Source of the DNA: Colletotrichum lupini
Taxonomy: Eukaryota > Ascomycota > Sordariomycetes > Glomerellales > Glomerellaceae
Length of the DNA: 64,000 nt
Assembly: GCF_023278565.1 (NCBI RefSeq)
Contig: NC_064679.1
Span: 4,898,001 to 4,962,000 of the forward strand
Reading direction: 5' to 3'
Part shown: piece after piece, positions 9,969 through 24,900 of the stretch
How positions within the stretch are numbered: the stretch's first letter is position 1
Layout of the letters: every line of letters begins with the position of its first letter
The notes under the pieces: model-generated
The model's input: the letters and a program-made list of their open reading frames with translations, nothing else
Databases searched by the model: none
What the model was told of the DNA's origin: nothing
Program-made: the position numbers and the translations under genes

Positions 9969-12900
9969 TGGGCAGCTGGGCTCCGTAGTCGGAGGTAGGG
10001 CCTGCCGCAGCCACACTTGGTGGCAGAATAGCGGGAGCTGCTGGCAGAATATCCTCGCCCTTCACAATACCTTGACTCGAATGGTCGGGCCCAGGGTCTC
10101 CCGGTTACAAGAAGATGGGGAATCAAGCTCAGCCGACCCAAATGAACGAGCCAATGCCACAGGCCATCACAACTCCCATGTCGACTGAAGTAGTCAGCTT
10201 CCGAGTGGTCAGCCTTCCCGCTGACTATCCAGCGAGTGTGAACCACCCCAACCTGAAGACGGAGATATCCTAGACCTGGATATAAAGGAAGGGAGACGGA
10301 TGACGGGCTATCCTGAAAGGGGATCTAGCTTTATCGACGAGCATTCCTCCTGGCTGACTCCTGCTGACTCTGCTGACTCGGTCCCGGGGTGGGCGCGCGT
10401 GCCACACCTCTTTCGAGTCTTTCCCTCTCCCCGTGCAGCCTACAGGGCTGATGGACCTGCAAACAAGCCTTTTTACCCTCTTGTGATTCGCCTGGACGGA
10501 TACCGCGAGCCGTAGGCTGGTTAAAGTAGAGGACACCCTAAAGTCTATCTGGGCTCATCTCCGAGGGATTCTGCGCCATCGCTTCCCAAATGCGCGGGCG
10601 CGGGCGCGCGGGTTGAAGGGCTTGCAAGCCTCGCTTGAGAAAGCTAGCTCCCATTCTTTTCTTTTTGTTATTTGATAGCCGCTGTGCCGTGAGCGAGAAA
10701 AGTTTACTGCCTTCCAGGTACAGGGGAGGGATGATCCAGACCGGTGGATAAGTTTAACCATGGAAGAGCAGCTACAGGCTCCATCACAGCGCCGGCAACT
10801 CTTCCCGTTCAAGAAAAAAAAGACCTGCTATTGAATGATGTCTTGTTTGTGATGGCAGCAGCGAGACGGGTCTCGGAATCTTTCTCCGTGCCTCTGAGCA
10901 CATTCGAACGATTTCATATTGCCTTGATCCGAGATTGCGTAGAAGGGTGACGAGTACCCGGCTCTTCGGCTCGCTAGTGATTGGTTCGTGGCGCCTGCTT
11001 CTGACGATGGTCTCTACGGATAGAGTACGCTAAGTATCAACTCTCTCCAACTTTCTATTCCCCCAATGGTCACGAATTCAAAGGGAGGGGGAACCTAGGG
11101 GGTCCGGGGGGAGGCTGTAGACATGATGGTGGGGGAGCCTCAGGAGCCGGAATTCCGTTCGTCCAAATTCAGTTCGTGACCAAAGGGAAGAACTCTTGAG
11201 CGAAAAAAAAAAGACTTGAGCTAAGGTAGGTAGGGTGAGGGGTGTAAGCTCTGGGCCAACCTTAATGACGCTGCTGGTATGGGCACACGCGGGCATACAG
11301 ATTGCCATTTGAGTAATTACCTTAATTACCCAACGGTTAACTTTTGCCGTTCGGTCTGCCGTGTTCCCGTTGTGTAGACGGGAGACTCGGCAATGGTGTG
11401 CTGGATTCGGGGAACGGGAAACGGGCGTTTGGTAGTATTGAGCCCCTTCTCTCATTCTGCTACCCATGATGCAACTGTGAGGTGTTTAGCAGTTCGGGCT
11501 ACGGATACATGTGCGAACCATTCGTACATTACTCTTGTAAATTGAAGTAGTCTGTCCGTATGGTTATTATTCTTGTGGCACGCCTATGAAAGTTCTACTT
11601 GTCTGCTTCTGGCAACAAAAGTACCCGATTCGCTTAATCTGAGAAGCAGGGGGGCCAGGCATCGCACACTTCAAACCACAAGTGCATCCTGCCACTGGAT
11701 TCGCCCACATCACGCAGGCAACAAGAGCAAGTTGGTTAGTTTGATTGGATTTCGCGGTTGGTTTGGATTTGCAGAGCAAGTTATCACAGACTTGCACGCA
11801 AGTGTGTCTGCGTGCAGCACACCCACCCAACCACCCGTCTACCTTAGCCTGTTTCGCTACTCATGCATCCTGCCGGCCAAGACGTTCTGCAGAAAGAAAG
11901 AAAAAGGCGACATGTAGAGTCACTCATAGACGAGATCGAATGGAAGCATGACCAAAAGGTACCTTGTGCTGGTCTTGTTTCTCGACAGTGGCCAGCTTTC
12001 TGGGATCGACGTACAGCGTGGGACATGTCAAAGTAGGAATTTTGGGTAGAGAACGTCTCACGAATCGCATGCCCTTTCGTCAAACAAGCCCAAACGACAG
12101 TTACATGTGGGATCCCGTTGTCGTTAGGAACACTCTCGGTACGTCCAAACTCCCTCGAGATCGCAACGCCGTTTTGGGGGAAAGGACAACGGGCCGGTTT
12201 GGGACGGTTCGAGGGTTTACGGGTTTACAAGTGCCACCGGCGAAGTCGTCTAATGTTACCGTGTAACCTCCGTTTACCCACTGGCTCCCCCCTCCCTCTT
12301 AAACACTGCGACTTGACATGTCTTGGCGCCAGGCTGTGTCGCGTTGTAGAAGTCGTTTTCGCCTCACGAGATAGAAACTCGTTGGGGTCCCAACGAGGGA
12401 TATCCCAGGCCCGGAACTAACCTCTTCATTTAATGACCTTTTTAAGCTCGGGGACAACAATCAAAGTGAGGGGGAAGAGAGATCTCGGATGGGACGGTCA
12501 GGGTTGGAGTTTGTTGGAGTAGGTGAAGGCTGAAGCTCTCTCTCCGGGGGCTGTTTGCGGGGTCCCCCCTTTCTCGGAGAATGCGGACGCCGGGAGGTTC
12601 GCCCTGCGATGCAACGCTGCGGCCGGCCTCAGCGCCGATTGCAACGAGATTCTTGGAGATTTGGGGCGGGAACGTAGATTTGAGTGTTGGAATAGTCTGC
12701 CCGTTGCTGATCGGTGATAATTGCAGCCCATGTAGACATACTAACTTTGTCCGAGGGAAATTTACTTCACTAGTACACAGATGCTGTGAGAAGGACATTG
12801 TCCATCGTTGTTCAAGCTTGCCGCGGCTACGGGGTATGTAGAATGGCACACAATGGTTGTTTGCTTTCGGACATGCGAGACCCGTCAAATGTGCCAAAAA

Positions 12901-15900
12901 CGTTAAAACCAGCCGAGTACGTAATACGAAAGGGGCCAGCCGGCGGGCTGGCACAGTACTATGAGGACAGATTAAGCTTGATGATCCGTGGAGAGAGGGC
13001 TAGGTAAAGCCATGGAACGGATGAAAGTCGAGAGATTAGAAGGAGGGGAAGGGAGGGAGGATGGGCTCTTTTTCGGTTTCGGCTGTCAAAATGGTTACTT
13101 ACGGTTACGCCGTACTACGGCTTTTGTCAGTTTCGCTGGTGTTGGTGTTGCGATGCTGTGCCGTGTTGATGGTTGCCCGCCCGTTACGGTGGTGCAGCTT
13201 GTTTGCTGTTGCAGGTGTCAGCCGGGCTCTGTCTCACCAGGCTGCTTGGGACTGAGAATCTGACGAAGGGGGCGGTGAGAATGGGATCTGACGGGTGACA
13301 GACGGAGGCACTGGGAGAAGGACTCGGCGGTGTGTAGGTATTGTGAAATGGTGTACAGACACCGCTGAGGCGTTGGTAGCTGTTTGGCACATGTGGGGTT
13401 ACCTACATACAATTCACGCAGAATGACGGTCTCGTGGGACAGCGTTGGTGGCTTTTCGTGGCTAGCTGTTGATGTTGGGGGTCCACGAATCTGGGCCGAT
13501 GTTGCGATGTCGTCTGGCTCAGCCGCATTGTCCAGCAAGCCAAGGTATCTTCTCATCACCTTCTGCCCATCGCCGAAGCGGTACCGTCTAACACGAGCGG
13601 ATGGGGCTACCATCTGCGAGCGGACTTTCATGGCGGTACCGAGCACGGATAGGGACCTCACGAGAGTAAAAGAGCACCGATGCGATGGTTCCAAGGCTGC
13701 ACGCGCTCGGCGGGCTGCATGCCGTGCGTGATGCGAAAGGGGGCCCGGATCTCACAGACATCAAGAAAGCTGACGACGACAGCATGGCGGAGGCCGGGAG
13801 GACGGGGTTTAGTGGATGGTGCCTTTGGATTTGCTGCTTACTTACTTTTTGCATCGGTTCATCCTATACATCTGACAGGATGCCAAAAAGACGCTCGAGT
13901 CACGGAAAACCTAGATGGTGAACTTTACGCGGGACGGGAACGTGTAATTGTTATTGGGGGCGTGTGTAGTGAAGGGGCAAGCGGATGTCGTGGTCGCACT
14001 GGTTATTTTAACACTCGCTTTCTGGGACACGCTTGGAATTATTACACGGCTGCTGGCTGGCGCCCGGATTGATCTCGAAAGTTCGGATCAATCCAGGCGG
14101 CCGGTTTTTCCATCGGGGAGATTTCGAAGTTTAGGTTGCGTGCGCTGATTGACGGCATTTATGCGAGGCACGAGATATCAGATGGCAAAAGACCGAACCA
14201 GTTGCCAAACGCAGAATTCAATGTGAGTAAATATCGTAACAGAGAGTTGGTGGTATCGCCCATTCACGTACTCTGTTTCAAACATTGAGATCTTGGCTGA
14301 GGCAGCCTACACAGCGTCAATATGTAAACTCAGCCGCGCGGTTATGGGGATAATGAATGGTCCATCAACCTGAGCTCTTAAGAGCCACGATACATATATC
14401 ACCCAAGCTGGCAGTTGAGCTGAGGCTGAGAAAAGACAGAAAGCGACAAGAGCAAGGGGCACCGGCGATCATTCGCATGAATGGATGTGCTATTTCGGTT
14501 GAACATTTTCCCCACAGTGATGCGTTCCTGACATGACATACGTACGCGCGCACATCCTCCACGCCTCGGGGATTACCGTACTATTGGCCGCCGTTTTCTG
14601 ATATTGCGACCTTCCGGCAGGGCCTATTTTATTAGGGTTTTTAAGATTTGGCACTGACAGGTCGACCTTAAAACACACAGCCCTTTTCATTCCTCAGCCA
14701 CCGCTGTTCCGGTGGGGACCAAGAGGGAGAGAGTCAGAGATCGTCTCGGCGGCCGCGGCGAAATAGCGACGGACGGGATGGTGGGGGATCCTGCTTGGCA
14801 TTTCCCTCTCCTTTGTGTTATTGTCATGGGGATTTGCGGGACGGGTCAGTCTTTTCGTTCAAGGCAGTGATGGACATGGTGATGATGTCGACGGTGGGCC
14901 GAACCCGAGGAGGGCGTGGAAGCAGTGGTTTCGATGGGGGTAAACTGGCAACTGGCACACTGGGGAGCCAAGAGGTTGGTTGTTTGGGGAGTGAGGAATG
15001 AGTCGAGAAGAGCTCGATTATCCTTACTTGAGTCGTTTCCATTACAACTGATGATACCTTCTCCCTTGCCATTTGATTTTTCGGGTTGATTACAGTAGCG
15101 AGGCAGCTTAGGTGCCCTAGTATTGTGTTTAGAAAGGGTGTGTGAGCTGGCTGTTCGATCCCGGGTATCTGGTTTGCGCATCCCCCAGGTGTGTTTGCAG
15201 CGTCTCAAAGAGGAAGAGGAAAAAGCGAGGGAACCGGAACCGAGAGACTGGGTAGTCACGGACGGTGTTTGCCTACTGCGATTATCCGTATTGTCCTCCA
15301 GGGCAAAAGGGGGATCTTGATAGGCGGCCGACATAGACGGGTTCATACAATTTGACTGAGTGCTTGCTTTTCCACGGCAAAGGGAGAGGAAAGCCGCATG
15401 ATGGATGGATCTTCTGCATCCTCGAGACAAACGAACTCTTACCATCTCTCGCCGGAATGCTCGAATTGGGTCAACGGACTCACCATCGTACCGCGGCGAT
15501 GGAGAAATAAGTTGATCATGTTTCAACCTTTTGGCACGCCTCATTTCAGCTGACTATTCATGTGGCCTTGCTCAGCTCAGCTCAGCTCACACATCACCCC
15601 TACCAGGCTGCAGCGCAGCTCGCCCGCCCCAGCATACAGCACGGGGCGGCGGCGGTGTGTGCTGTCTTCCTTCGATCATCCTGCACTGCGGGCTGTGGCA
15701 CAATATGTACTATGTAGGCGCGGGTTCCATCTCCAGTTGGATCTCGTTCGGATGCAGCGAGATAGGCCCCCCCCGTATGATCCTGTCATCCTCCTGCTGA
15801 TCTGGGCAGGTCGCTGGACTCTGGAGATGCCTGGTCTACCATCTTACCTAGGAGTCTGGGACGGACGGCACCGGCTTTCTCACTTGCGCGCATCGACTTT

Positions 15901-18900
15901 CCGTATGTGTGCTAGTTTCCGCTCGAGTTTATTCGTAATAAGGTCGTATTATACGGGTATGCAGAGGATACGTTTTTCTCTCCTTACTGTGAACAAGGGG
16001 AGTGGGGTGTAGGAAGCGGTCGATTATTATTCAAAAGTGAACTACCTGGATCAAGCCTGGGCGCCGAGAATTTGATAAGTTCCCATTGTGTCATGGTTTG
16101 GCTGGTCGGCGCATTCAACGAAAGGGCAAGGTGACTTTGAACTTTGGTGAAAAAGAGAGGAAGGAGGAGGGGTAAGTGAGGCATAGGCTAGCTATGCGTC
16201 TAGAGATACCGGTTGCGAACCTCTGAATCAACGATCCCATGAGCTAGTGGAGATCGGGAAAAGACAAAGAAACGACGACGGCACGATTCTCGAGCGGGTT
16301 TGTGTCCAAAAGCTTGGTATCGCTAGCCCACGGGATGCGGGAGGGCGAGGCTGGCACGGGAATAAAGTAGAGTAAGCAAACATGAGTCGGGGGGACAGAT
16401 TGTCATGTGAGGTTTGTGTGAGAAAGGGCTGAGGCAGTGGGGAGGATCTCGAAGCCGATTCAGGAACCCTGGCGGGCAGCCAAAGTCTTGATATGGCGAT
16501 GCCCGAGCAAGATGAGCCTGCGACTCGTGAGAGCATAAGGGAGACGCTCAAGAGGGTCAGAAATGGAATTGCTCTGCACCGTCATTTTCGGTGTGGCCTA
16601 TCAGTATCTATCAATTCACTAGACAGCGAAAGAATCACGAGAGAAATAGCGATGGTCCGATAGACAATTCTGTCATAAAACAAAGTGATGGTTCCTCGCT
16701 GAAATAAGCGTTCGCCTGTACGGATACGAGTGGTTTTTCTGTTCCCAGAAGGCCCTTTTTACAAAGCTTTTCTGCCCAGCACCCCAGCCCGGGCCCTGCT
16801 TCGGTCTGTCAGTGGTTCTCGACCATACCAAGAATGGAGTACTTGACGAGCGAGAAAGGGAAGGACTACGTAGAAGAATGTTGGCTTCATTCTTGAGTCC
16901 TTGACTAACCTCCGATTTGCTTGGCAATGTGCGGCCGCCTGTACGAGGAGGGAAGTTGGAGGGGATTTTAGGTAAACTTTTTTCTTTTCGTTCTTTGCAG
17001 AACCTTTCGTGATCCGCTTCGCTAAAGCACGGTTTGCATAGTGTAGTCTTCCGACCTGAGCCCGGCGTGCCTGTCTGCCTGGAACACTAAGGTAGCCCGC
17101 GACCTTGTTTTTGCCTAGAAGGATGAGGGAGTTCCTGCACGGCCAACGTCGGCTTGGTAAATATGGGTTGACTATTGGTCATGGCCCCTTGGTAAACGAG
17201 TTACGAGCGGGATACGGCACGGAGAGGGGGCGGCGCCGCGGCAGGGCAGGGGTTTGCGGTGCGGCTGCGAAGAGAGGCCTGGGTTTGCGGTTAGATCAGC
17301 TTTTTTAGTCTTCTTCTTATTGCTTGTGGCTAAGATTATGGTTAATTCCCCGTCCAGTGAGGATTGACAGGATTTGCGATAGAGAATGAGAGGCCGACCG
17401 ACAAAGAAACATGTGAGCTTGATAGTCTTCCCTGCGTATCCGTACTCCGTAGTCTTTGTAGAGCTGTGAACATGGGGGGTGTTTGCTTTGGTTTACGCAT
17501 CGGGGTGGTTTGATTGGATACGGGCGTTTGAATTGGCGTGTGATGTGTGCCCGGGGTGGGCGTCATACTGAAGAAAGACTGAAGTCTGGATTGGATTGGA
17601 GTTTCTTAAATTTCGTCTACCCGTATGCAGGCCTGTGGGATAGACAAGGTTTTCCCTTAGTTTTTTTTGGTCAGATCTTCTAGACTTTCTATGACCTCTT
17701 TAGGTGATGCATCTCCGTTTAGGGTTATGCTTTTAGGCTTGGCTAATGACAGAAGTGAGCGTAAGCAATACGCCGGTGCATCATGAAATGTGAAGTGCCC
17801 GTCTGGTCCATTTGAGGGTTTTATACAATTGCCGGTTTCTTGGCTTGAGCGCCAATGGTCTCTGCCGCTCAGAATGTTTTTCTCTCTCTTGGATTCGAAT
17901 GAGTTAAATGTCTTGGACGGAGTGGCTGAGCACATTGAATGTCTCTCCAGAAAGGTCCGCTCGTGGACACGCCAAGCAAAAACAATCACCAAGAGCCAAG
18001 AGAAACTCAAAAAAAGAAGGCAAATTTTCTCAATGGCACATGAGAGTGAGCAGCAAGCAGATCATGGATCGACATGGAACAGTTTCTTCGTGCATTGTGT
18101 CTTATACTGCCCATCCATCCCGGTCCTTAGCAGTATCCTGCACTGTTTACTGGCCTCGGGGTCTTGGGACGTCCACATAGCCTTCTTGGTATGTGTCATT
18201 TCGCCAAGACTGGCCGATGGGCGCCAAATGGCAGATTTAGGGTTTCGTTCATTCTTTGGCTACGCGGTCAGGAAGGGGGCGTGTCAAAGCCTGTCTACTT
18301 GCAGTGCACCGTATTTGGCGGACGGTTTGATTTGGATTTTTATTTTCCATTTCCTTTTTAGTTTTCCTTAGTTTAATTTGGACTTGACATCTGGCTTGCT
18401 AGTGGCTACCAACCATAGACTAGGCTGGCGGACAGAACGGAACGGACTTAACCTTGTTCGCAGTCATAGAGTCTCTGCTATGTGTCTTCTTTTGACGATT
18501 TTTCTGCTCAGTCTTGCCGCTGGCTGGATACTCTATTTGTCTTCGTCGGGTGTTTTACCAGAGTGAATAAGAATTACCAATGCTTGTTAGGTCAGATGGA
18601 AGGGGGGCAGAATTCAGTGGGAGCCGACTTACGCCCACCCCTTCCAAGCTCGCCCCGTCACAGTGCTCTATAGAACCTTGTGTTGAGTTCGCTATCGCGG
18701 AATGAGACGTTGGTGCATCCTTTTCCCGAGGCGGGAGTACGGGGCAAGCAAGGGGGGAAAAGGTTAGTGATTTTAGCCTACAGATTCGGTGGTCTGCACG
18801 TAGTCAGCGCGGCCAGACAATACCTCTTGTTGGTAGTGATTCCCAGACCCTGATCCCATTTTGGCTTTTTTAGTCAGACGTACTTTTGCTTATACGAGGC

Positions 18901-21900
18901 TAAGTTCGTGTACGGAGTATGTGCTCAGTCTGTAGAGTTCTGGCCTGGCTTGCTTTTTTGGACAATCGACCGGCCGTCCGCGGGATAATCTTTATGGTGC
19001 AGAACGGGGGCCTAAACGAAAGATTTAGGTACAGATAGATGGATTGGCACGATTAGATGTTCCTTCTTCTGGAACGGGATTCCTTGTTCGTGTGGCCCGG
19101 GAAAGGTGGAAGATGCGGCACGTTTTTTTCTTGCTCATTTTTGTAATAAACAACGAACACACACGACTCGTTTCGACATGCTGTCCGTTGCGGCGGCGGT
19201 CGTGTCGTATTGGTATTGGGGACACGGAATAACGGAATTGGAGGCAACACTTTATCGGCGATCGAGTCTCCACCTGGTGCGGATGGATATTTAGTGGTTA
19301 TTTTCCCGTGGTTCCGTTTCGTTGCTTCCGTGTTCCGCTGGCTGACTGCTGGCACGGGTAGAAAGTAACGTTTTGGACGGATGTGACGGTACTCAGTCCT
19401 GCAGTTTTTGAGTGAGCATCGAGGGATTATGGGGCTTCGTTTGCAGCAAAGAAAAGCAGACGGGAGCCAAAGAGAGTGCACAGAGAAGAGGATGGGGCGG
19501 GTGGTGGGACCCTCGATCTCGGATACAGTGGTGGTGACGTTTTGCCGGCGGGAAGCACGGAACAAATAATGCAGATTTCTTATCCACACTTTCCATTTCT
19601 CGAGGAAATACAACAGTAATCCACCCACGCGGACCACCGCTCTGAAAGGTCAGCGCAGCGATACTTGGTACGCAGTATACCTTCTCTAGTGGGGCCGGCG
19701 GTGGCTGCGGGCTTGTCTTGTCTTGGCAGCCTTGGAAAAGGGCGCTGTTCGAAAGGAGGGTGTGGAGTTATTGCAGGTACTGTTAGGCTGTGACCTGCAC
19801 CCAAAAGTGACTTTATCTTGTGTGTGCTGAGTGGATGTGATGGATAATGGGCCCTGCTGAGGAGGAATGCCATTATGGTGGAGAATTGAGCCTCGGCGGC
19901 GCATCGTAATCGTTCCTTTTCTTGCGTTTCTGCGTCTGCCCATTGCTCAGCCTTGGCCTTGATGCTCTGTTCTATTTGATGTTGCAACATTGTCGTGTTT
20001 TTACCCTTTTCGTATCAGTTTTCCTCTTGCTGATGGTCAACTATCTGTGTACGTACTTCTGAGTGATGTCTGTCTGCACCCCCATTGGGGCGGCCTATCC
20101 CCACGCCCCTGACTCGGCCGGACATTCCCACCCACAGAACAAGGGATGACGGTGAGTGGTTCAGTCTGTGTATGTACGTATCTTTTCGGACACATTGGCC
20201 TCCACTTCGAAAAAGCTTGGTGCAGCGACTGTTGAAATAAGCTTGAATTCTTTTCGAGAAGGGAGGGAAGGAAGGTCGGCGGTACGTACCCACGATACCT
20301 TCTCGTCAGCCTGCACCTTCCACCCTGAGTCTGCAACCCACTTTCCACACACCAATTGGTGCCTGCGCCTGCCTTCCATACCTGTGTCTGCCGTGCCTGC
20401 CAAATGCACCCACATGTCGTGAGAGCTCCTTCCTGTCCACAACGACAGAGACCTTCCTCCTCCTTCCATCTTGATTAAGCAAGTACCTTAGGTAGGTAGC
20501 GCCATTAGAAAAAAAGAAGGTAAAGGAACACAATGGTCAAAAAGAGGAAAAGGGAAAGAATAGTGCCGTGCCGTCCCTTCCACCTCTTCCAGCAAGGTTT
20601 CTCCCACAAATCTCCAGTCTCCCCCGTCCCATCCCGGCCGACCTGAACCTTGACCGGCATGCAATTCCACGACACAGACATTGGATTCCATCTTGCAGAC
20701 TCTAGTCTCCAGTCTCCCAATCGTCCCCATCGTCCCCATCGCATCGCTCTCGATCCCGTCCCAAGTTATGGTACACCGGCAATCGTCGCGGGCATTTGCG
20801 TGTTCCTCACCGTGGACACGACGCTTCGAGACTTTCCGAAGCAGTCTCGACTCTCTGCTCCTGAACAGCAACACACGGATAGAAAGGCAGTTTTGACGAC
20901 CGTCACCTCTCACACAGAGAGATACCGAAGAAAGAATCATGGGTGGACGGCCGATCTGACTGCGAAATCAAATCGCCCATGCAACGGCCGTCACATCCAT
21001 CTTTGACGGATGCAACGCCCACACCCTCCCGCTCGCCGTCACATCCATCTTATCGCCTTCATTTACTTCTTTTGCCGACGCATGTGTTTGGTCCAGCTTT
21101 AAATTATTATTCGCGGCCTTGTCATCCTTCATTGTCGTCTTCATCCGCCGTCCAGCAAACAACCCCGGGTTTTCCCCATCCTCACCAGTGTTGTGATCAG
21201 ACTACCCACCTACGGATACCTACCTCGCTGCATACCGATTTCGCCATCTTGCAGAAACCAGCGATAAGCCGTCCGGAGAGGTCTGGCTTATTTCACCGCG
21301 AAATCGGCCTCCCCATCACAGACGGAGCACTCCGTTACGTCTTAAAAGGTCAGCTGCCGGGAGAAACATTCTCACGTCAAGGAGCCTGAGAGACTCGCAC
21401 GGGGGAGCGCCACCATTGTGGAGGGAATCCGAGCTCCGAGCTGGAGTGAAAACCAGCTCGACCTGCTGCCTTTTCGGCACCGACAGCACTCACTTGCGGT
21501 GGTGGTTGGGGGCTGAGGCACAGCAAACGCGCCATCTGGATCAGTCGGCACGCCAGACCCAGACCCTGACGACAATCATTCCGCCCGAGCCAACTCCAAA
21601 ATTAAGAGAGAGCCTATCGATTTGAGCTTATTCCCGGTTAGGAGCCCCGATTGTGCGCCTTCTCCTCACCACAGCATCAACCATCAACCTGACTCTGAGA
21701 GTCTCGCTCCATCAGTCGCCTCTGCCGGATACCCGCACAAGTACAGAGCATCCGGCTCCGCGGCTACGGCTGCTACGGCTGCGGCCACCGACCGACCAGA
21801 GATAGCTGAAGCTTGCATCAATTTGAGAAGCTTAGCCTGACGAACCATTCATTCTGCTCTCCAGAGAGTACTCCATACGCCCCTTTCTCTATCGACCGAG

Positions 21901-24900
21901 GCATCGAGGCTTCAACTCGAAGGGGTATCACCCACCGAGGGAAGGGAGGAGACTTGCCTACAGTTAATTAACATCCTCCAGAGACATACGTACGCTGCCG
22001 GCCGACTCGTCGTCATCATCAGCCTCACCAACCTACGCCGCGTTCCTGTTCAGCACAGTCTCCATTATCCCCAGCGCCTAGATCCCAAAAAAAGAACAGA
22101 CCGTCCGGCTGGTACGTGAGAGGGCCATCGATACTTTCCAAAGTAAGTTAAGCCATCACGCTACACCATGCTTTATTCCCTTATTTCCCCTATCGGATGG
22201 AGCAAAAATGCGTACGGAGAAAGACTGCGTGGTAGTTCATCCTCACCATTGCCTTGGGCCCCTCATTCTTTACTCCCGTTTGTACGCATAGGTATCCTCC
22301 TCCGAGCACCTCCCGCTTCCCGAAGACGTACGCAGCTCTCTCCCCATCGTGTGGCTCTCCCCTGAACCCGTCGCCACGCTTGTTTGACGGCTCTTTAGCT
22401 CTGGGCCAGAACAAGCTCTTTTTCGGGAGACCTGGCGGCGTGGGAAAAAGTTGGGGCTTGAGACCTTGAGACTCGCTGGGACACTGGACAGATGTTCCCT
22501 CTTTACCCACTCTCCCACATCCCGATCCCGAAGCCCTCGCGAGTCTTGACACAGCACGCCTGGCATGGCCGTGTAGTAAGGTAGGTACTGCGTGTCCGTA
22601 GAGTGGTAGACTTCCGCGGCCTCGTCGCCTTTGATGGGGAAACCGCCTGCATAATCTTGAGTCTCTGACGGCGTACCCAAGTCTCTCCTTGACCTTAAAT
22701 TTTCCGCCCCGTCAATCGTTGTCCATCCATCTCAGCCCACATATCCGTACGGGAGACTACCATTATCATCCTGTGCCCCCTCCAATCACTTCAAACTGCG
22801 CCCAACTGGCGTCGTCATCCATCATCCTTACCCCCCGTTGCTCGCAAACCCAAGGGTGCTCTGTACATAGTATCCGTCGTAGCGTACTGTACCAAGCACA
22901 TTGCTTAAGTTGATTATCGGTGGGGTTCTCGGGATTTCCTAACTCTATGTACTTGTGCCTAGACAAGTATTCCCGTCGTTCGGACTCTTGCTCATTGCCG
23001 TCACGCTCCAGCCAACACAGCAGAACCCACACACGCCATCTCGTCCCAAAGCTTGTCACCACCTACCGCAACATCCAACGGCTTGTCCGCGTAAACCGTC
23101 GTCAAGAGCCCATCCCGGACACTGCCCCCCCATCCCAAAGGACGGCAAGCAATCCAAAAGTAGCGCTGTGCAACTCAACCTTTTCTGTCCTATGTCCCCG
23201 ATCCGCCGGGGCCTTGACTTGCGGCGGTACCCCTGGTCACCGTTTGACTCTGTGTGGTCCCCTCCCAGGCTCCCACCCCAAGGTCCCAGGAGGACGCCCG
23301 GCCGACAGACTCGCCCTTTCGGCACTGGATCAAGCATAAAGAAGTCAACGCAATCGGCAGCTCCTGGGCCGCCGCAGCCAATCTCGACTCTCGCCTTGTC
23401 GTTCATCTCCCGCGGGTCTCAATCTTATAACAAGTGTCAAGATTCCCCATACGCCTCAGTTGCTGACTTTGGACGACGATCCGACACACGACTGTTGACT
23501 CTAACGAACCCACCTACCCGCGTGCCCACATTCGCGTTGCTGATACCGATACAAATCAACTCATCCAGCGAGAAAAGAAGTATCCGTACAAGTCTGTCAT
23601 TTTCACCGGCAGGCAACCTTGGCATCCCCGTCACAAAACATTACTCTGTACGGATACACTACACACAGAAAGAGAGGTACGTACGCACTTCATTGTTTCG
23701 ATACTCACTACCCATCCTTCTGCCCCGTCGTATACGCCCCGTTCGTCTCCATCTCGGCCCCTCTCCATGTTTTTGTCGTAGTCAAGCTTCGGTGTCGATC
23801 AGGTGCATTGTCTACTTGGTTGGAATGGGCGCCTGCTGCATCTGCGTCACCCTTCTGCTCCCCTCGAGTGTCTAGTGTCACCCTCACGTCTATCCTGATG
23901 TAGGAAGTTTGGGGGCCGCGGTATTGCAGGGGCTGCTAGACGGCACATCACTCTCATGCACCGGCGCTATCAAGAAGTTGCAGTGCAACCATTGAGCACA
24001 GGTCGTCCAAACAGGGCATCTGTCAAGAGGTGATCACACACTTGTCTGATGAAGCTTCCTGGTGCTCAACGATCACTGCTCATCACCTATTGCTACTACT
24101 GGCCGCCGCCGGCCGAACACTATTCAACTCGTTCACGCGTATTTTCCTCATCTGCCCATCACCCTCCGAATAGCTTGATCGCCGTCCCAAGTCTGCACGC
24201 AATATTCAGCCCATCTATCTACCTCTCTCATCATTCATGCACATCGCCTCTTTTCCCACAGTTGGCTTCCAAGTACGACTCGGCCATCGGTCATCTCGGC
24301 CTCTCTACTGAGCCCGCTCAGGGATAGTCCAAGAGGCAATTTTAGTCGAGAAAGCCAGTACCCCCCGTCCCCGTCATCTTCTTCAGTGGATCGGCTGTGA
24401 CGGCGCTGAGAGAGAGAGAGAGAGAGTGTGTGTGTGTGTGTGTGTGCGCGCACAGGGTGATTCCAGAAGGAATTTTGGGTCACTCGGGTCGCCTCCACTT
24501 TGGTTCGAAGCGTATCCGTAGTCTTCCCAAGTCCCAAAGTCACTTTTCAACCCATGCCCGGTCTTGTCTTCTTGTCGACACCCCCCTCTTCATCGTCGTC
24601 GTCGTCTTCTTCCTCTTCCACCCCCTCCGTCTCCCACACGCCCTCCTTTTGCATTCGTACCCCTGCCCCCCTTGGCTTGCCCTGGCCCCCCTCCCTTACC
24701 ATGACTCCCCTGTCGCCAAAAGCTTGGCCTTCGCCGGGGGGTGCGACTGCTAGTGTGGGCTTGCGCGTGTTGTATCAGGATATATATGGTACAGGTGCTG
24801 CTCCAGCCCAGTCAGACGCCTTTGAACTCCATACCTGGCACGTCTCGCAAGCCTGCCAAAAGCAGCTCTCACCAACTCCAACATCCCGCTCACCTTCACC

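Noticed and set aside
14846..15544. 232-codon minus-strand open frame
   Set aside because: Composition is Ser/Arg/His-rich with low complexity; no domain, no start context and no similarity I can recognise. Likely a chance frame.
22955..23875. 306-codon plus-strand open frame upstream of the WOPR gene
   Set aside because: Pro/Ser/Arg-rich chance composition in CT-rich leader-like DNA; no ATG at the nominal start and no family resemblance.
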